Assembly (NCBI GenBank): GCA_002633005.1
Contig: NMRA01000137.1
Span: 188,001 to 248,000, forward strand
Direction: 5' to 3'
Origin: Phoronis australis
Lineage: Eukaryota; Phoronida; Phoronidae
Length of the DNA: 60,000 bases
This document shows, in pieces, positions 1 through 13,400 of this stretch. The notes under the pieces are model-generated. The model saw only the letters and a list, made by a program, of their open reading frames with translations. It made no database searches and was not told where the DNA came from. Each line of letters opens with the position of its first letter. The stretch's first letter is position 1. The position numbers and the translations under genes are program-made.

Positions 1-454
1 TGGTGCTTAAAGCAACTGGTGTATAGGATGTGCTTGTATTATGAAGATTACTCACATTTTGCCCCTAGCCTATTGAGGAGACAATGACCATGCCTTTCCA
101 TTTTGCTAAGTACAGCATACTACATATATGCCCTCTACTGGCCACTTTATGGTACCACTAAACAACCCTAGAGGGATACCGTATGCGGTGCAATTGTGGG
201 CGCATTTCAACGCTCTGCGTTGCTCTTGTTTTTCAAGTTAGACTTTCTTATTTTGTCTCAAAGTGGACGGAACAGTTCTGCACTTTTTTATATCCACTTA
301 AGGCCATAAAAATGGTATACCTTACCCTAAACATGCATTTCCCTTATTAGCTGTTCAATTTTTACCATGCGGAATATTCTGCAGTGACTGCAGAATATTT
401 CCCAAATTTTTGCGGAATGTTCCGCAGCCACTGTGGAATATTGTGGAATATTAT

Positions 455-585
455 GCACTTGCAGAGTACTGTGCAAGTTTTGATGAATACTGTGCACTTG
501 CAGAGTACTGTGCAAGTTTTGATGAATACTGTGCACTTGCAGAGTACTGTGCAAGTTTTGATGAATACTGTGCACTTGCAGAGTA
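455..585. repeat. 39-bp tandem repeat, about 3.4 copies
   Basis: The unit starting gcacttgcagagtactgtgc recurs at 455, 494, 533 and 572 (partial) almost without change. Because 39 is divisible by 3 it opens frames on both strands; these are not genes. Confidence 0.95.
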
Positions 586-660
586 TTTATTATGCATATT
601 TTGTGGAATTTCGGAGTAAATTGAACCAGTAGAAGTTTTACAATTGATGAAAATGAGTTT

Positions 661-800
661 TGGGCTTGGAATTTTCATCATTTAAGAAGATTCCACTGTT
701 TTGGTTTCGATTTCCTCTTATTTGATTACAGTTTCATCTTTCTTGTCTCTTTTTTATCATTATTTTGACTATATTCATGTAAAAAAGGTTTATTTTCAGT
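661..800. mobile_element. Diverged copy of the CAGGGCTTGGAAT inverted-repeat element
   Basis: Similar over about 130 bp to sequence at 15747-15880 and 19916-20025: gggcttggaat, then tttcctcttatttgat and ttttatcattattttgac. The right end is not recognisable. Confidence 0.6.
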
Positions 801-1346
801 TAAATTGTAAAACTAAACAAAAACGTTTTATTATCACACGCTGGAACCCAATTAATGGCATTTCCCACTTATTATCATAATTTATGTCAAAACCAATGGT
901 ATGACATTGAGCGGGCTCCACTATGATGTGAAATTTTGGGAAATTAATTTGCTCGTTTCTAAACAGTGGCTGGGCTTCGAAAAAATTGAAGTTACTCTAG
1001 GTGATTGCTGTTGTCGATACTTCATGATTGCTTTGGGCCAAATAGCGACTTTGTTTTGATGAAAAACATTCAATGTCTTAGAGACCCAACATTGTAGGTG
1101 GTAACATGCTTGAAATATTTTGAATTTTAAGTAGAGTTTCTGAGCATTAAACGTTGTAGATAGGCTCTGGATCAATTCTTAGTTGTTGATTATTTGTTTT
1201 TATCATTGATTGACCTAAAAATGTTTGTCAAGATGATTTCACATTCGTGTCGGCTTTCTTATATATTTGCTACAACTGGATAAATTGGTAACAAGTTGAA
1301 TGTTGCAGTCAATGGAAACTTGTACTTTAAATATCTTTCTCACCAG

Positions 1347-1475
1347 GTTTCTTTAGATTTAACTCATAAGACAGACCAGTATGCCAGTCTTGAGGCTTCT
1401 TTGAGAGAAGAGAAAGAGCAGTGTCGTCAGAGTCAGATGAAGTGTGCCTCTCTAGATACTGAACTGGCAACAAAG
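1347..1475 (+). CDS. EEA1: EEA1 exon (coiled coil), first in window
   Basis: Forty-three codons in phase 0-0, acceptor caccag, donor AAG|GTGTGT. The peptide (start [10 protein letters not shown], end DTELATK) is heptad-like and charged, as expected for the EEA1 rod. It is the leftmost exon I can support; the 1346 bases before it look intronic. Confidence 0.82.
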
Positions 1476-4400
1476 GTGTGTTGAATGTACTAGTATTAAG
1501 ATTGGACATCTTGCTTTTCCACGTTTATTAATGAGACACCTCTATCTTACTCTCCCAACACATTGGAAACCCAGACTTCTCTTATCTCAAGCGTTTACGA
1601 GAGTCTCCCGCAGTTGCCTTCGACCTCGTGCTCTTATATATTTTCAAGCAGAATTTCTTCAGTTGATGGTTTTAATGCGTTATTTTTTCAAAACAAGCTT
1701 GCAAGTCAACATGTACGAACACAAGTACAGGTGCTTGCTGTCGTGTAAGCTCGACGCTGCCTTTTGGTAAATAACTGAAGACTGTATCTCACTTCTTGGA
1801 AGATATTATTTAATTAACTCTAAAATATTTCTGTGAACTTTCATCTGTCTTCAAACAGGAGAATTTTTGTCAAATATAGTGTTCACCTGAGTGAGCCAAT
1901 CAGTGACGAGCTTTCATAGTGATGCGAAGCAAGAGGTCTGATATCAGAGCAGACCAAGTGATATATGGTATCAGAGTAGACCAAGTGTTACATGATATCA
2001 GAGCAGACCAAGTGGTATGTGATATCAGAGCAGACCAAGTTATATGTGATATCAGAGCAGACCAAGTGATATATGTTAGCAAAGCAAACTATGTGGTATA
2101 TGATATCAGAGCAGACCAAGTGGTATGTGATATCACAGTAGACCAAGTGGTATATGATTTAAGAGTAGACCAAGTTGTATATAATATCACAGCAGATCAA
2201 GTGGTATGTGATATAGAGCAGACCAAGTGGTATGTGATATCAGAGCAGACCAAGTGGTGTATGATATCAGAGCAGACCAAGTGGTGTATGATATCAGAGC
2301 AGACCAAGTGGTATATGATATCAGAGTAGACCAAGTGTTACATGATATCAGAGCAGACCAAGTGGTATGTGATTTAAGAGTAGACCAAGTTGTATATAAT
2401 ATCACAGCAGATCAAGTGGTATGTGATATAGAGCAGACCAAGTGGTGTATGATATCAGAGCAGACCAAGTGGTATATGATATCAGAGCAGACCCAGTGGT
2501 ATATGGTATAAATTGATGTTTGAAAGGGTTTACACCTTGTTTAGACATCTTGACTGTTGTTTGAAATACTGTGAGCCATGTTTGAAAGATTGATCCATTT
2601 TTGAAAAATCTGACTTTTCCTGTTTCACACGGCAATTTTTACCAACAAAAGGCTTAGACCGTGACTGTGCTAATATGTCACCAGTTTTGGACAAGAATAA
2701 TTAGCCAGAATTGCAGTTATTTCATTTTCAAGGGATTCTAGTGTTGTGAATGCCCACAATTTTTTTCAAAATACTTCTGTTGCAGTCCTGGTCCATAACT
2801 TAGATATTGACGAAGCATAAGTCTGGTACTACATATCATTTATGAAGAAATGCGAAAAATTAATATAATTTCCCCTCTTTGCCATTCTGTGTCATAAACT
2901 GGTGAGATTTTTCCGTCCATCGGTTTGGAGGAGAAACTGTGTGAGTGTGAAAAAAGTGGTTGACATGGGAACATGGATTAGAGTGGCTTCAAGCTTTGTT
3001 AGAAAAATACCGTTGTTCATTTTAGACTACTGTGGTCCAGAACTTGGAAGCGTCACTGTCCTCTACGAGGAAGGAGCTTGAGAATAAGCTGGAAGCTGCA
3101 CAAAAGTCTCTACAAGACAAACAAATAGAGTTAACCAAGGTATAGTTGAAGGGAATTGTAGGCGTGGTGTATTTCAATGTCTCTTTATTGTTGTAGCATC
3201 ACATTTGCATGCCATTGAAAGTGGGTGTTGTTCGAGTGTGCCCATACATAAATTATGTATATGTAAGGTCTCATATTGTTGTAGTGATGTCCAGATGTAT
3301 GCTCAATGTCTCATTAAAACCCTGATCAGATTTTGGTGAAATTTGGCACAAGGGTGTTAGGGCATGGCTTTTTCAGTATTTTTTGGGATCATGATAATTT
3401 CCGGATGATAACTAGAGAACTGACTGACCAATTTCAGTGAAACTCGACAGAACTGTATATGATGTCAATGTGCCGGCAGCATTTGATATTCGGGTAGATT
3501 CAACAAGTGGTTCACCTCTTAGTGGCCATTTTGAAACTTGGCTCAGAGGTATGTGATGTCAATGCACTGGCATTATTAAATTTTCTGGTGGTTTTGACCA
3601 CTGCAGCACTTCCTAGTGGTCGTTTTGGGGAAGAGCATTTCCTGATGATATCTAGAGAACCGATTGACTGATTTTAATTAAACACGATACTGAGGTACGT
3701 GATGACAAGGTCCTGGCACCATTAAATTTTCAGGCTGCGTTTCTGGATGACATCTTAAGAATTAACGATTTCAATGAAACTTGACACAGAGATATATCAT
3801 GTCAGTGCCAGTGGAAGTACCATGTGATTTTCGGGCGCATTCGACCTCTACATCACCTTCAAAAAACCACTTCTGGGAAAAATGTTTCCAAATGATATCT
3901 TGAGAAGTGATTGATGGATTTCAATGAAACTTGACACTGAGGTTATGACATCAATGTACGGGCACCATTAAATTTTCGGGTGAATTCGAATACCACTGAC
4001 AGCATCTCCTTAGCCATTTTGTTCTTGACAAGGCGCTTTTTTAAGCATTGTCATGTAACATGTTAACTAAAATGTAAAGTGCTTCCTGACATTAAATGGA
4101 GCATATGTAGTGAATTTGATAGAGTGTTGTGTATTTTTCTAAATATTTTGCTAAATGCAGAGACATGTTGGTAAGGTCCTTCATAACCTTAAGTCTTGTA
4201 TTTCGACGTGGATGTCCACCATTCTGAATCTGGCTCGAGTTTGACGTGCTTTGAGCCTGCGCTTAAAACACAAGCAGATAATGCTGTGAGGTACAAGAAT
4301 CAAAACATCACTGAAGCCACAAAGTATTGCAGCAAAATGTAAAGTCTGTAATTATTTAGAGCGATGTCTGCCTGCTCATTATATAAAAGGTTTCAGTCTG

Positions 4401-7400
4401 GGTATGAAAAATTGTTATCAATGTCAGATGAATCAAACAATTGTTGTTTTGGTTGTGGTAACAATGACTTGTTCCTGGAAAAGTTATCTGGAACATTTGC
4501 ACTTAGTCTACCTTCAGAAGTAAACTTGTTTCAAATATTGTGTTTTGCTGTGTCAAGTTGTTCCAGATCAACTTGCGTTTACACTGTCTGGCACTTGTAC
4601 CACGAACACTAGTATCCTAACCAACTTGCTCTCAACGTATGTGTAAGGAATGTTAGGAAACCAAATAAATGACTGATTTTTTGTAACTGGGCTTACTGAA
4701 TTAGCTTCAATATCTTCTGTAAACTTTTTCTGAAACCATGAGGGTCAGCCCTCTCAGCGAGCGAATGCTTCGCTATCCCAGTTGCCCGCTGTCGCTCATG
4801 ACAAAACCGTCCTAACAATAGCCCTATAGTGAGCCAGCCAACCACACAAATCGCTTGTGCAGTATTACGTAAGCATTAACTAGGCCTTGAGCAGACACCA
4901 GAATAGAAGTTTCAGATATTGTAACCCAAGGCGGTTGAAACCCGGTCTCCGAAACGGGTGAAATCGGAAGCTAAGATTCATAAAATTTACGCTCTGTGAC
5001 GTATATGTAATCTATGAAAGACTTTCAACAAAACTGTGGTGCATTGCTATCAAACTTTGCAGCTAAATTACGACCATTTTACAGAAAATTGTGCTGAAAT
5101 TCCAGGGCGAAAACTCGCCGACTGACTGCCTCGAAATCGCCGTCTTCGATATGGCGATTTCAATGATTGAATAAAAATGGTTTTGACTCAAGCAAATTAC
5201 CTAAAATCCTCATTAAGTTTTATAAGTAGCATCTCTAAGATTTTTTAAGTTCCCGTGGAGTCTGGATTAACGGCAGGTTTAAATACAAATCTGTGCATCT
5301 ACATGTATGATCGGCAACACGGCGAGAAAAATGTCTGGACGAACAAACATGTTGTCACGTGACGTTTGTTTTGAAGTTCGTCTGCGAATAAGCGAGCGCG
5401 TGCGTGTCACCAGAGTTCATTTGCCAAAGCAGAGACCGTCTTTTGGCCAGAGGCACGCACTCTAACTAGCTAGATGTGTCTAAAGAAATTTGCACAGGCA
5501 GTAGGCCTAAACCAGAGCGTGTTTCATTCAGCACTTGCCGGTCTCGTGCTAAAAACTTTCGACATTTGTCTCGGTAAGGCCCATATTAGTCGCCGTGTAG
5601 CTGGATGCGTACGTAACTATCTGACAGTTATTTTTCGGTGTAAGGGTGTGTAAGCATTCACTGTCAGTTGTCACTTTATCGGATGTTCGGCTTAAAAACA
5701 CCAATTATGGTTAATCAAACAATACATCTCAAAAATAACGCAAACATGTTTTATAGTATTAGAAATTGTCGGAAATTAGTGCCAATATTCATTTCTTATC
5801 GATGCTATGCTACCCGTTTCATGAATGGAAAATTCCCGACTAAGGTCTTTGATGACAGGTTCATGTATGTAGCGCGCGCGCTTCCTGGCCACGTGCGTTT
5901 AACACCGAGTTATTTTTATTCATGAGACAGTCGATGTGTCTACCGAAAGGTCAGACCATAGAGTGGGACACGGTCGTCGCGAGAGAGTAGCAACGCTGTT
6001 GCGTTCTTTTTGAAGCGCTGCGTTACTTTGAAGTGTAAAGTCACGGCTAAATACAAACGTAGCAGTGCCGCTGGTGGTCTAGAAGACCCGTGCAAAACTT
6101 TTTTGATAAATTGAAGACGTTACTGTAGCCGAGTTTTAGGACTGTAGGTACGTCATTGTTCCCGTGTACACGTTCATGGACTGGGCGCTTATTTCAGCAA
6201 AGTCTGAAAACGCGTGGGGGGCGCTTATATAGGGGCATGGGCGGTTATTACGGCGAATACGGTACATACAGTCGTTGAACGGCGAAAATTGATGCCCAAC
6301 TTGCCGAGAAACGAACCTTGTCGTCACTCAGACTAAACGAAAAGTCCGAGAAAAGGAGACAGAAGTCCACTAAAAAAGATGCATACGCACAGTTCTGATA
6401 GGTGGTACCCCGTTCTTTTAGTCCTCTCGATTTTTTTGTCCACATGGACAGAAATTCGAGCCCCCCCATTTTCAAGGCTGGGCGCGCGCATGCTCGCGAT
6501 TGATTAGTCTTCTAATGGGATCAGAGAATTGTACTATCTCAGTGCACAAATGTCCTACGTATTTTAAATCAAGAGTAGCGTGAATTTGACACCAGTTACT
6601 TATTTCTGGGGAGTTTTGAGACTGCTCAGACGATGCATCATGTGGCGTACGAACTTGGAATTCAAAAACACTATCAGAATAGGTGGCCTTTGAATAGTAA
6701 AAAACTTATGACTTTTAAAAATACTGTTCTGTTTTGGCCCTAGCTATGATTATGGTATTCGTGAAACATCCTTTTACAACGAACATTTCAAATGTTTAAA
6801 CTTCCAACAGCCATCATCTCTTACTCGGGATAAGCGCGCTTCATGCTATCAGAGGGAAATGAAGTGTAATATTTATACTTGGGCCGAAGTTCTTCGAAAA
6901 CACTGCCAACTGAAATGGACATAGATATCTAAGCTTGGCCAGCTAAAGGCTGAACCTAGTGCTTTCCCTTGTGGTGTAGCTTGGTCTTTAGTAACAGGCA
7001 GAGGAATGCCTATTGTTACCCAAGCCTACAGTTTAAACATCTCCACAATAGCCCTTTATTATGAAAGTCAATGCAGGCACAATAGGGTAAGGTATACAAA
7101 ATCAGATAAGAGATAATGATCCCCTATAGCAGTTCTGAACAGGCTGACCAATATGTATTTGTACCATTTGAACATTGAGTGTAATCACTGATAACAAAGT
7201 TTAACATTTGTTGGCCCTGTATTTTTACACGACTAATTAGTCTCATTTGTTTTAAATTAAAAGATATTAATTCCTAGATTTTAGGAAAACAGTGTGCTTT
7301 TTTGTGTTGGGAATTCAGAATATTTCCTTATTGACTCGTGCTGTATTTTGTTGTCGTTCACATCTGTGTTGTTTCAGGCTACAACTGACCTGTCCCTGTT

Positions 7401-10400
7401 AGCTGACAGGCATAGCTCAGTGGAATCACAGCTGTCGTGTGTGCAAGAGGAACTGGAGAAAACTAAACAGAAATATGATCAGCTGGAGTCTGAAAATAAA
7501 CGCACGGTGAGTGAAATCGATATCAAGCTTTCTGAGTGTGTAGAAGCTGTTGAAAAAGATAGTGTTCAAGCTTTCTGAGTGTGTAGAAGCTGTTGAAAAA
7601 GATAGTGTTCAAGCCAAGGTGTTTTAATTTGTCATTAAAATCATGGCATTATTATGAGAAAGTGATGCTCTTTGACCAGCCAGATTGATGAATCTCTCCC
7701 ACAACCAAGCGATCAGTGTCCAAAACTCTCCTGACAGTTAAACCCCACTCAATGATTAAGAGTACTTTTAAGCACACTTACCTAGTAGAGTCACCATGCT
7801 TGATTTCAGCAAATGGGTGGCAAAAACTGTTATCAATAATTTACGATTCGAAACAAAAATGCAACGAATTTTTGCTGATTTATTGTTCTTGTTAATTCTA
7901 ATAATTTAATGACATCAATAATCCCTAAAACTGAGCATGTCCTGTAAGAATTTTTTCTGGGAAATGCAAGTTCAACGGAAATCAGCAAAGACACAAAACG
8001 TGTTTTCCGATATACATTGCATTTGTTTTGGTTTTGTCTGTTTTAAATGATTTTGAGTTGAATCTATAGGCAGAGTCACTGGCCGTGCAGGAGAAGTTGA
8101 AGTCTGACCTCGAGAACCAGTTGATCCAGAGTAAGGCTAGTCTAGAGGATAACACAGAGAGACTGGCTGAGTTGAAGGAGCAATATGAGAAAGTAAGGAA
8201 ATGTGTTAACTATGTTATACAGGGGCAGATCCAGGACTTTGAGTTAGGGGGGCCAGGGCAGAATATTAGGCAGGATTTTGCACGTCAGACATTAGCACCC
8301 CTGAACTGCCAAATGGAATCTGGGAGAATTCTGGGGGGGGGGCTTGGCCCCCTTGCCCTCCCTCCCCTTAAATCCGTCACTGTTATAGATAAATGTGATA
8401 CTAGATTGTTACAATAGAGCTGTCCTGAATTACACTGAGATAGAACTCACCTTATTTTGGAGGTCTGAAAGTGTGTGACCTAGTTTTGGAAATCAGGCAC
8501 ATTTTCGTGTTTGGAAGGCAAAAATTTGTACAGTTTATCAAACTTTTTCACGTCGGAGTTGCAGCCCACAGCACAGCAGTAATATTTCGTTTGTATTGAC
8601 AGGACAAATAGAGTAATGCAACCGAGAAAAACTAATGTAAAGAATCAGACAACAAAAAATAACATGTGAAACTCTAGTGACACAAAAACGAGGCAGAAAG
8701 TGTGCCTGATGGATGTTTATGGCATTGTGGGTAAATACAGCGAGTTTTGAGTGTCACAGCCCTATTTCATTCACTCCATTGCTGATGGTGAAAGCTACAT
8801 TGAATTTGTCGGCTGTTTATTCCTGCTTTGTTCATTTTGGAATATGTTGTTCATTGTATCTTCATACTGGTGTATCTTGTTATCTTGCACTTTGCTTAGT
8901 GTCCACCCCTGTTTTTATTTTTTTGTTTACTTTAGTTATTACATGCAATGGGGTGAATAGATTTGTTTCCTGTGATGTTGCAGACTAAGTCTGAGCTGAA
9001 TGAAGAGGTGGTCTCACTGAAGGAAAATGATGCAAAGTTTCGTACCAAGGTGTCCAAGGATAAAGAAGCCCTGGAAAGCCAGGTAATTAATGAAAGCTAT
9101 GTAAAAATTCATATGACATTGATGGTAGTGCCTGACCTGATTAAGCATCATCGATGGAATGTGGATGTCATTTGTCGAATGTCTTGACAAAAATAAGTAA
9201 TTATACAGACATGAATTTATGAAAAGAATACCAAACCGGTTTTGTGCTATTAACAGATTATTAAAACGACTTTCTCCTGCATATATCTGAATTTGAATAA
9301 TGCTGTAACCATCCAGAACCCTCAAAAGTTTGGAGAAAATTTTGAAAGCTCCTTACAAAAGTGTCCCAAAGTTCATCTGCCAAGAACCAATCTGTGACAC
9401 AGAGAGTGAGTTTTTAGTTCAACCGTGCTTTTACCGCACAAGTGAGATGCCAATGATGTATTAGCAGGCAACAGAACAAGGGTTGGTTGAAATGACTTGA
9501 ACAGTGTGTGGTATCCTTTTAATAGCAACAACATTTATTCCGTATAACTGTCATGAAAGTATTAGTACTGAATGTAGGTATAGGCACATGGGGCTAAATA
9601 CACGCATAAGGAGTATAATCTTGATTTGGAGACTGAAAGGAAGTCAAAAGTAAACAAGTCAACCAGGTGTACATTTCATGAAAGTGTGTTAAGACTAAGA
9701 CAGAAAGTTTGTCTTGTGCTAACACTTCACAGTTGCTGAATAAACTTGGAAGTTTTATCCAAGTAATTGTGAGCGTATACACAGTCTAGAAGTAATTGGT
9801 AGAAATTCATTCTCTCAATAACTAGCAGTTATGTGTATATTCTCAGAGACTGCGCTTTTGCTCTAGTGAGATTTAATTATCTTAAAAAAATTGTGGTGTT
9901 GAGTGAAAGACCAAATTTCGCACTTAGAAACAGACCCCGCATGTTATCTTTAAGTTGTGAATTGTATTTCTTGAAGCTTACAATTTTTCAACACATAAAA
10001 ATGTGCTCCGTGTTGAGGTGAAGTCTCTATTTTCAGCTTCACAGTGTAACTGAAGAGAAATATGGTCTGATAATTAAGACAACATCTCTAGAGGGAGAAG
10101 TTGAAACCTTAAAGTCTGTGGTAAAGGAAACTAACGAGCAGTTGGAACAAACTAGACAAGAATTTGAAAAAGAAAAGGTATTACTGAATTCCTTATCAAA
10201 GAGACGTAAAGCACTGTCGCCTAAATATCCAATTATATCTTGGATTCATTTCATGAAACTTTGTGTTCATTGATAGGTTCAAAGCTTTTCTTGAGAGCTT
10301 GTCATTTTGGATGTATTGTGCTACCCAGATAGCGTAACAAAGTAAAATTTAATCACTTCAATATCAGTTTGTCAAATGATATATAAAGTAGCCTTTTTGT

Positions 10401-13400
10401 GCCATACTGTGACAGCCAGAGCACAGACAGAATGGGTGCACCAAGGTATTTCCACATAAACGCACGATATAAAACAAGGTGTTTATGCTGCATAGACTTA
10501 GGGAAATGAAGTCGCAAGTCATAACATCAACTGGAGATTGATTTTAATAGGTTGATTACAAGGCTTCACAGAACTTAGTGTGCCTCTTGCCTATTAGCTG
10601 ATAGCTCAGAGACTGCCAATTTTCACCAAGATTACCTTTGCCTTCTCAATTACATTAATTTCTCGACTTGGCTATTCAAAACCCGCAGGGGGTAATAAAC
10701 CATCAACGTTCTCAGCCAAGGCCATAAACTCTTTGTTAAGCAGTGTTTACTTAACAAGCCAACTTGAGCAGTTGCACTACAAAGAGCAGGGTTCACACAG
10801 AACTGCTTTCATTGACCTTGCATGTCAATTTTAAAAAGCCTGTTGTGTGTGATATACAACCCTGGGCAACATTCTAAGCCAATGTGTTAACTGGTTATTC
10901 CCTGCTAGCCCAAAATGTAAAAGAATGTTGCAATAGGTCAACCTTACTCAGATCTCTGTGTTTTTGTAGTCCACCTTACAGTCTTCCTCAGTCGCTGCAC
11001 ACACTGAACACCAGCAAAGAGTAGATGAATTGAATTCACAGATCAGCAGCCTGGATAGACAACTAACTGTGGAGCAGGTAGAAGCACTTCTTTATTGAGT
11101 CTGATTCAACACTTTAGTATGAAATGTAAGAATACCTCTTATGAATGAAGTGTCGCATAAAGTGCTATCTTACGTCTTTGGTGAATTTGACTGACCATGA
11201 GTACGGTGAAAATTTTCCAGTTTGCTCAAGGTCTGAGCTTGTACCAAACTTTAGAAAATAGGCAATGTTGACCATCCCAAGTTCAATAATTATGATCAAC
11301 GACAAACCATTTTCTTAATGTTACGTCATGCTATAGTTATGCATGAAAACGTTTCATTTGTGGCTATTTTTGAAGGTTTTGTGAACTGCCAACTAAATCT
11401 ATTTTAAGACTGTTGATACAAAATACAGGGTTTATCATGATAAATGGCCAAAATCTCCCACGTCCCAATGTTCAAAATCAAGAAAATTTATTTCAGGTTG
11501 AAGTTCAATGTCCCAAATTATAGAGACTCCCAAACTGGTGAATTTTTACCATTCGAGCTCAAAAGACAATGATTTACAATCCTGCTTGCTTTTCCAAAGA
11601 GCATGGTTGTAAACTTTTGGTTTAAGTAGCTTCAAGTTGGTTGTTTCTCTTGTAATGTAAGAAGAAGCATTTCCTAGAAATAGACAAAAGTGTTCTGTGG
11701 TTAAAGTTAAGAAGACTGACTGTATTTTTGGGGAATTTTCTGTTTGCAGTCAAGTGGTGATGCTAGTTTTGGGGTTATATTTATTCACCCTAGGTTTGCC
11801 TTTGTATCTGCTTCACCACCATATGAAGGATTTTAACGAAATTAGTGTTGAAAATTTGATTTACTCATCATTTTATGTACTTTAATTGGGAGTATTTACT
11901 TATTTGTACAGGAGAAAATTAAGGAGAAAGTTGAAGTTGAAACTATGCTGGGCACAAAGGTTTGTTTTTGTTACAGTACATTTGTTCAACATTCAACATA
12001 TTTGATGAATTTTAAAACTATTAGTACAAGCCAAACGTATTCAGACAATATGACCAAGAATTCCCTATCATGGTGGCTAGGTGGAAGCTAGAGTAGTCTC
12101 CCCTGATAACCTTGAATGTAGGTTAATTAACAGGGAAATTAGTAACGATGGCTGATCCATTGTGTAATTAGAATTTTGCCCCCTAATAGTTATTAGGGCT
12201 GTTCCAGCAAAATCTGTGTGGGAGGGGGGGAAGGCAACTGAAATAAAAATTTATGGGTGGTTGCGTTTGACTTAAATTCAAAATGGCTGGTGGTCGTACT
12301 TCAAAAAAATTAAAATTTACAGGTCGTTGTTTCATTGGGCCATAAATGTTTGATAGTGGGTAATTTTAGTAAATTTTATAAACAATCTGCACAGAATCAA
12401 AAACTGAAACAAAAATGCAACTTGCAAAGAGCTCCGACTTTTTCACTCCCTCCGATCTCCTCATCGGCATGCCCATAACACCATTTAACCACAGGTGCTC
12501 GAATTTCTCGATGGCTAATATATTAAATAACCATATATAAGAAACATGTTTTCTTAGTAATGAATGACGTTAGTGGTGATGGAGGAACAGATAAACTCAA
12601 GCGCCTGTGCAGTCAACCACAAGAACAAAAAAAAATTACCGGTGGTTGCATTTCAAACTTATAAAAAATTACGGGTGGTAGGCTGAAGAAATAAATGAAA
12701 AATATGGGTGGTGGGTGCGAAAAAAAGGTGCCTTCGCCCCCTCCCATACAGATTTTACTGGAACAGCCCTTAGCAATAGTTTTTACTGATAGCAGAATTA
12801 GCCGTCACGATGTGAAAACAACATTTTGTCTGGAGTGGTTACTTTTGTCTGGAGTGGTTACTTTTGTCTGGAGTGGTTACTTTTGTCTGGAGTGGTTACT
12901 TTTGTCTTGTACTGTATATTCTCGTGGATATCAAAAAACTAGTTTGTTTGTGGAGTAGTTGATTTTGTAACAACCTCTGGGTCAGTTTTATAGTTTCCAC
13001 TTTTGTGTGACTGCTATGTGGGACTTCTGCGAAAACCTAAAAAATACAACTGCAAAATCAATCATTTTCTATTCAAGTTTTGCTTTAACATCGATATTCG
13101 AATATTGTATAGCATGATGCAAGACGATAATGTATCAGTTGCGTTGATTGGTTTAAAAATGTTGGTTCTTATATTTTTAGTTGTATGTTTTTGTCAACTG
13201 ATTTGTTTAGATTGAAGATGTAGAAAAGCAGAGGCACAGTTTACAGGAAGTTATAAACGCGCGAGAAACGGAACTGAATGGTTTGAAGGAGAAGTTGAAA
13301 AATACGGAGGAAAAATTGACATCGCAGGTAAAAATGAGGGTAGATTTCTGTTAGTGCGGTAAAAAATCTTTAATTTTGAGGAAAATGATTTCTGAAATTG

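Larger units (their letters stand above)
1..1346 (+). other. EEA1: EEA1 intron (partial), repeat-bearing
   Basis: No coding exon was recognised. It contains the 39-bp VNTR and a diverged copy of the CAGGGCTTGGAAT element (from 661). Confidence 0.55.
3140..7377 (+). other. EEA1: Large EEA1 intron
   Basis: Contains an old degenerate repeat (3300-4020) and part of a CATGCGCGC MITE (6320-6492). The rest shows no recognisable exon or gene; the ORFs at 4364 and 5668 have no domain features. Confidence 0.55.

Noticed and set aside
327-681. Repeat ORFs of 69-82 aa on both strands
   Set aside because: Products of the 39-bp VNTR, open in several frames at once.
1919-2511. Long repeat-peptide ORFs on both strands (136 aa, 94 aa and others)
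   Set aside because: They follow from a 27-bp period lacking stops; there is no codon or domain evidence and they lie in an EEA1 intron.
5668-5925. 85-aa + strand ORF
   Set aside because: No domain, no splice partner in phase with EEA1, and atypical composition; considered chance.
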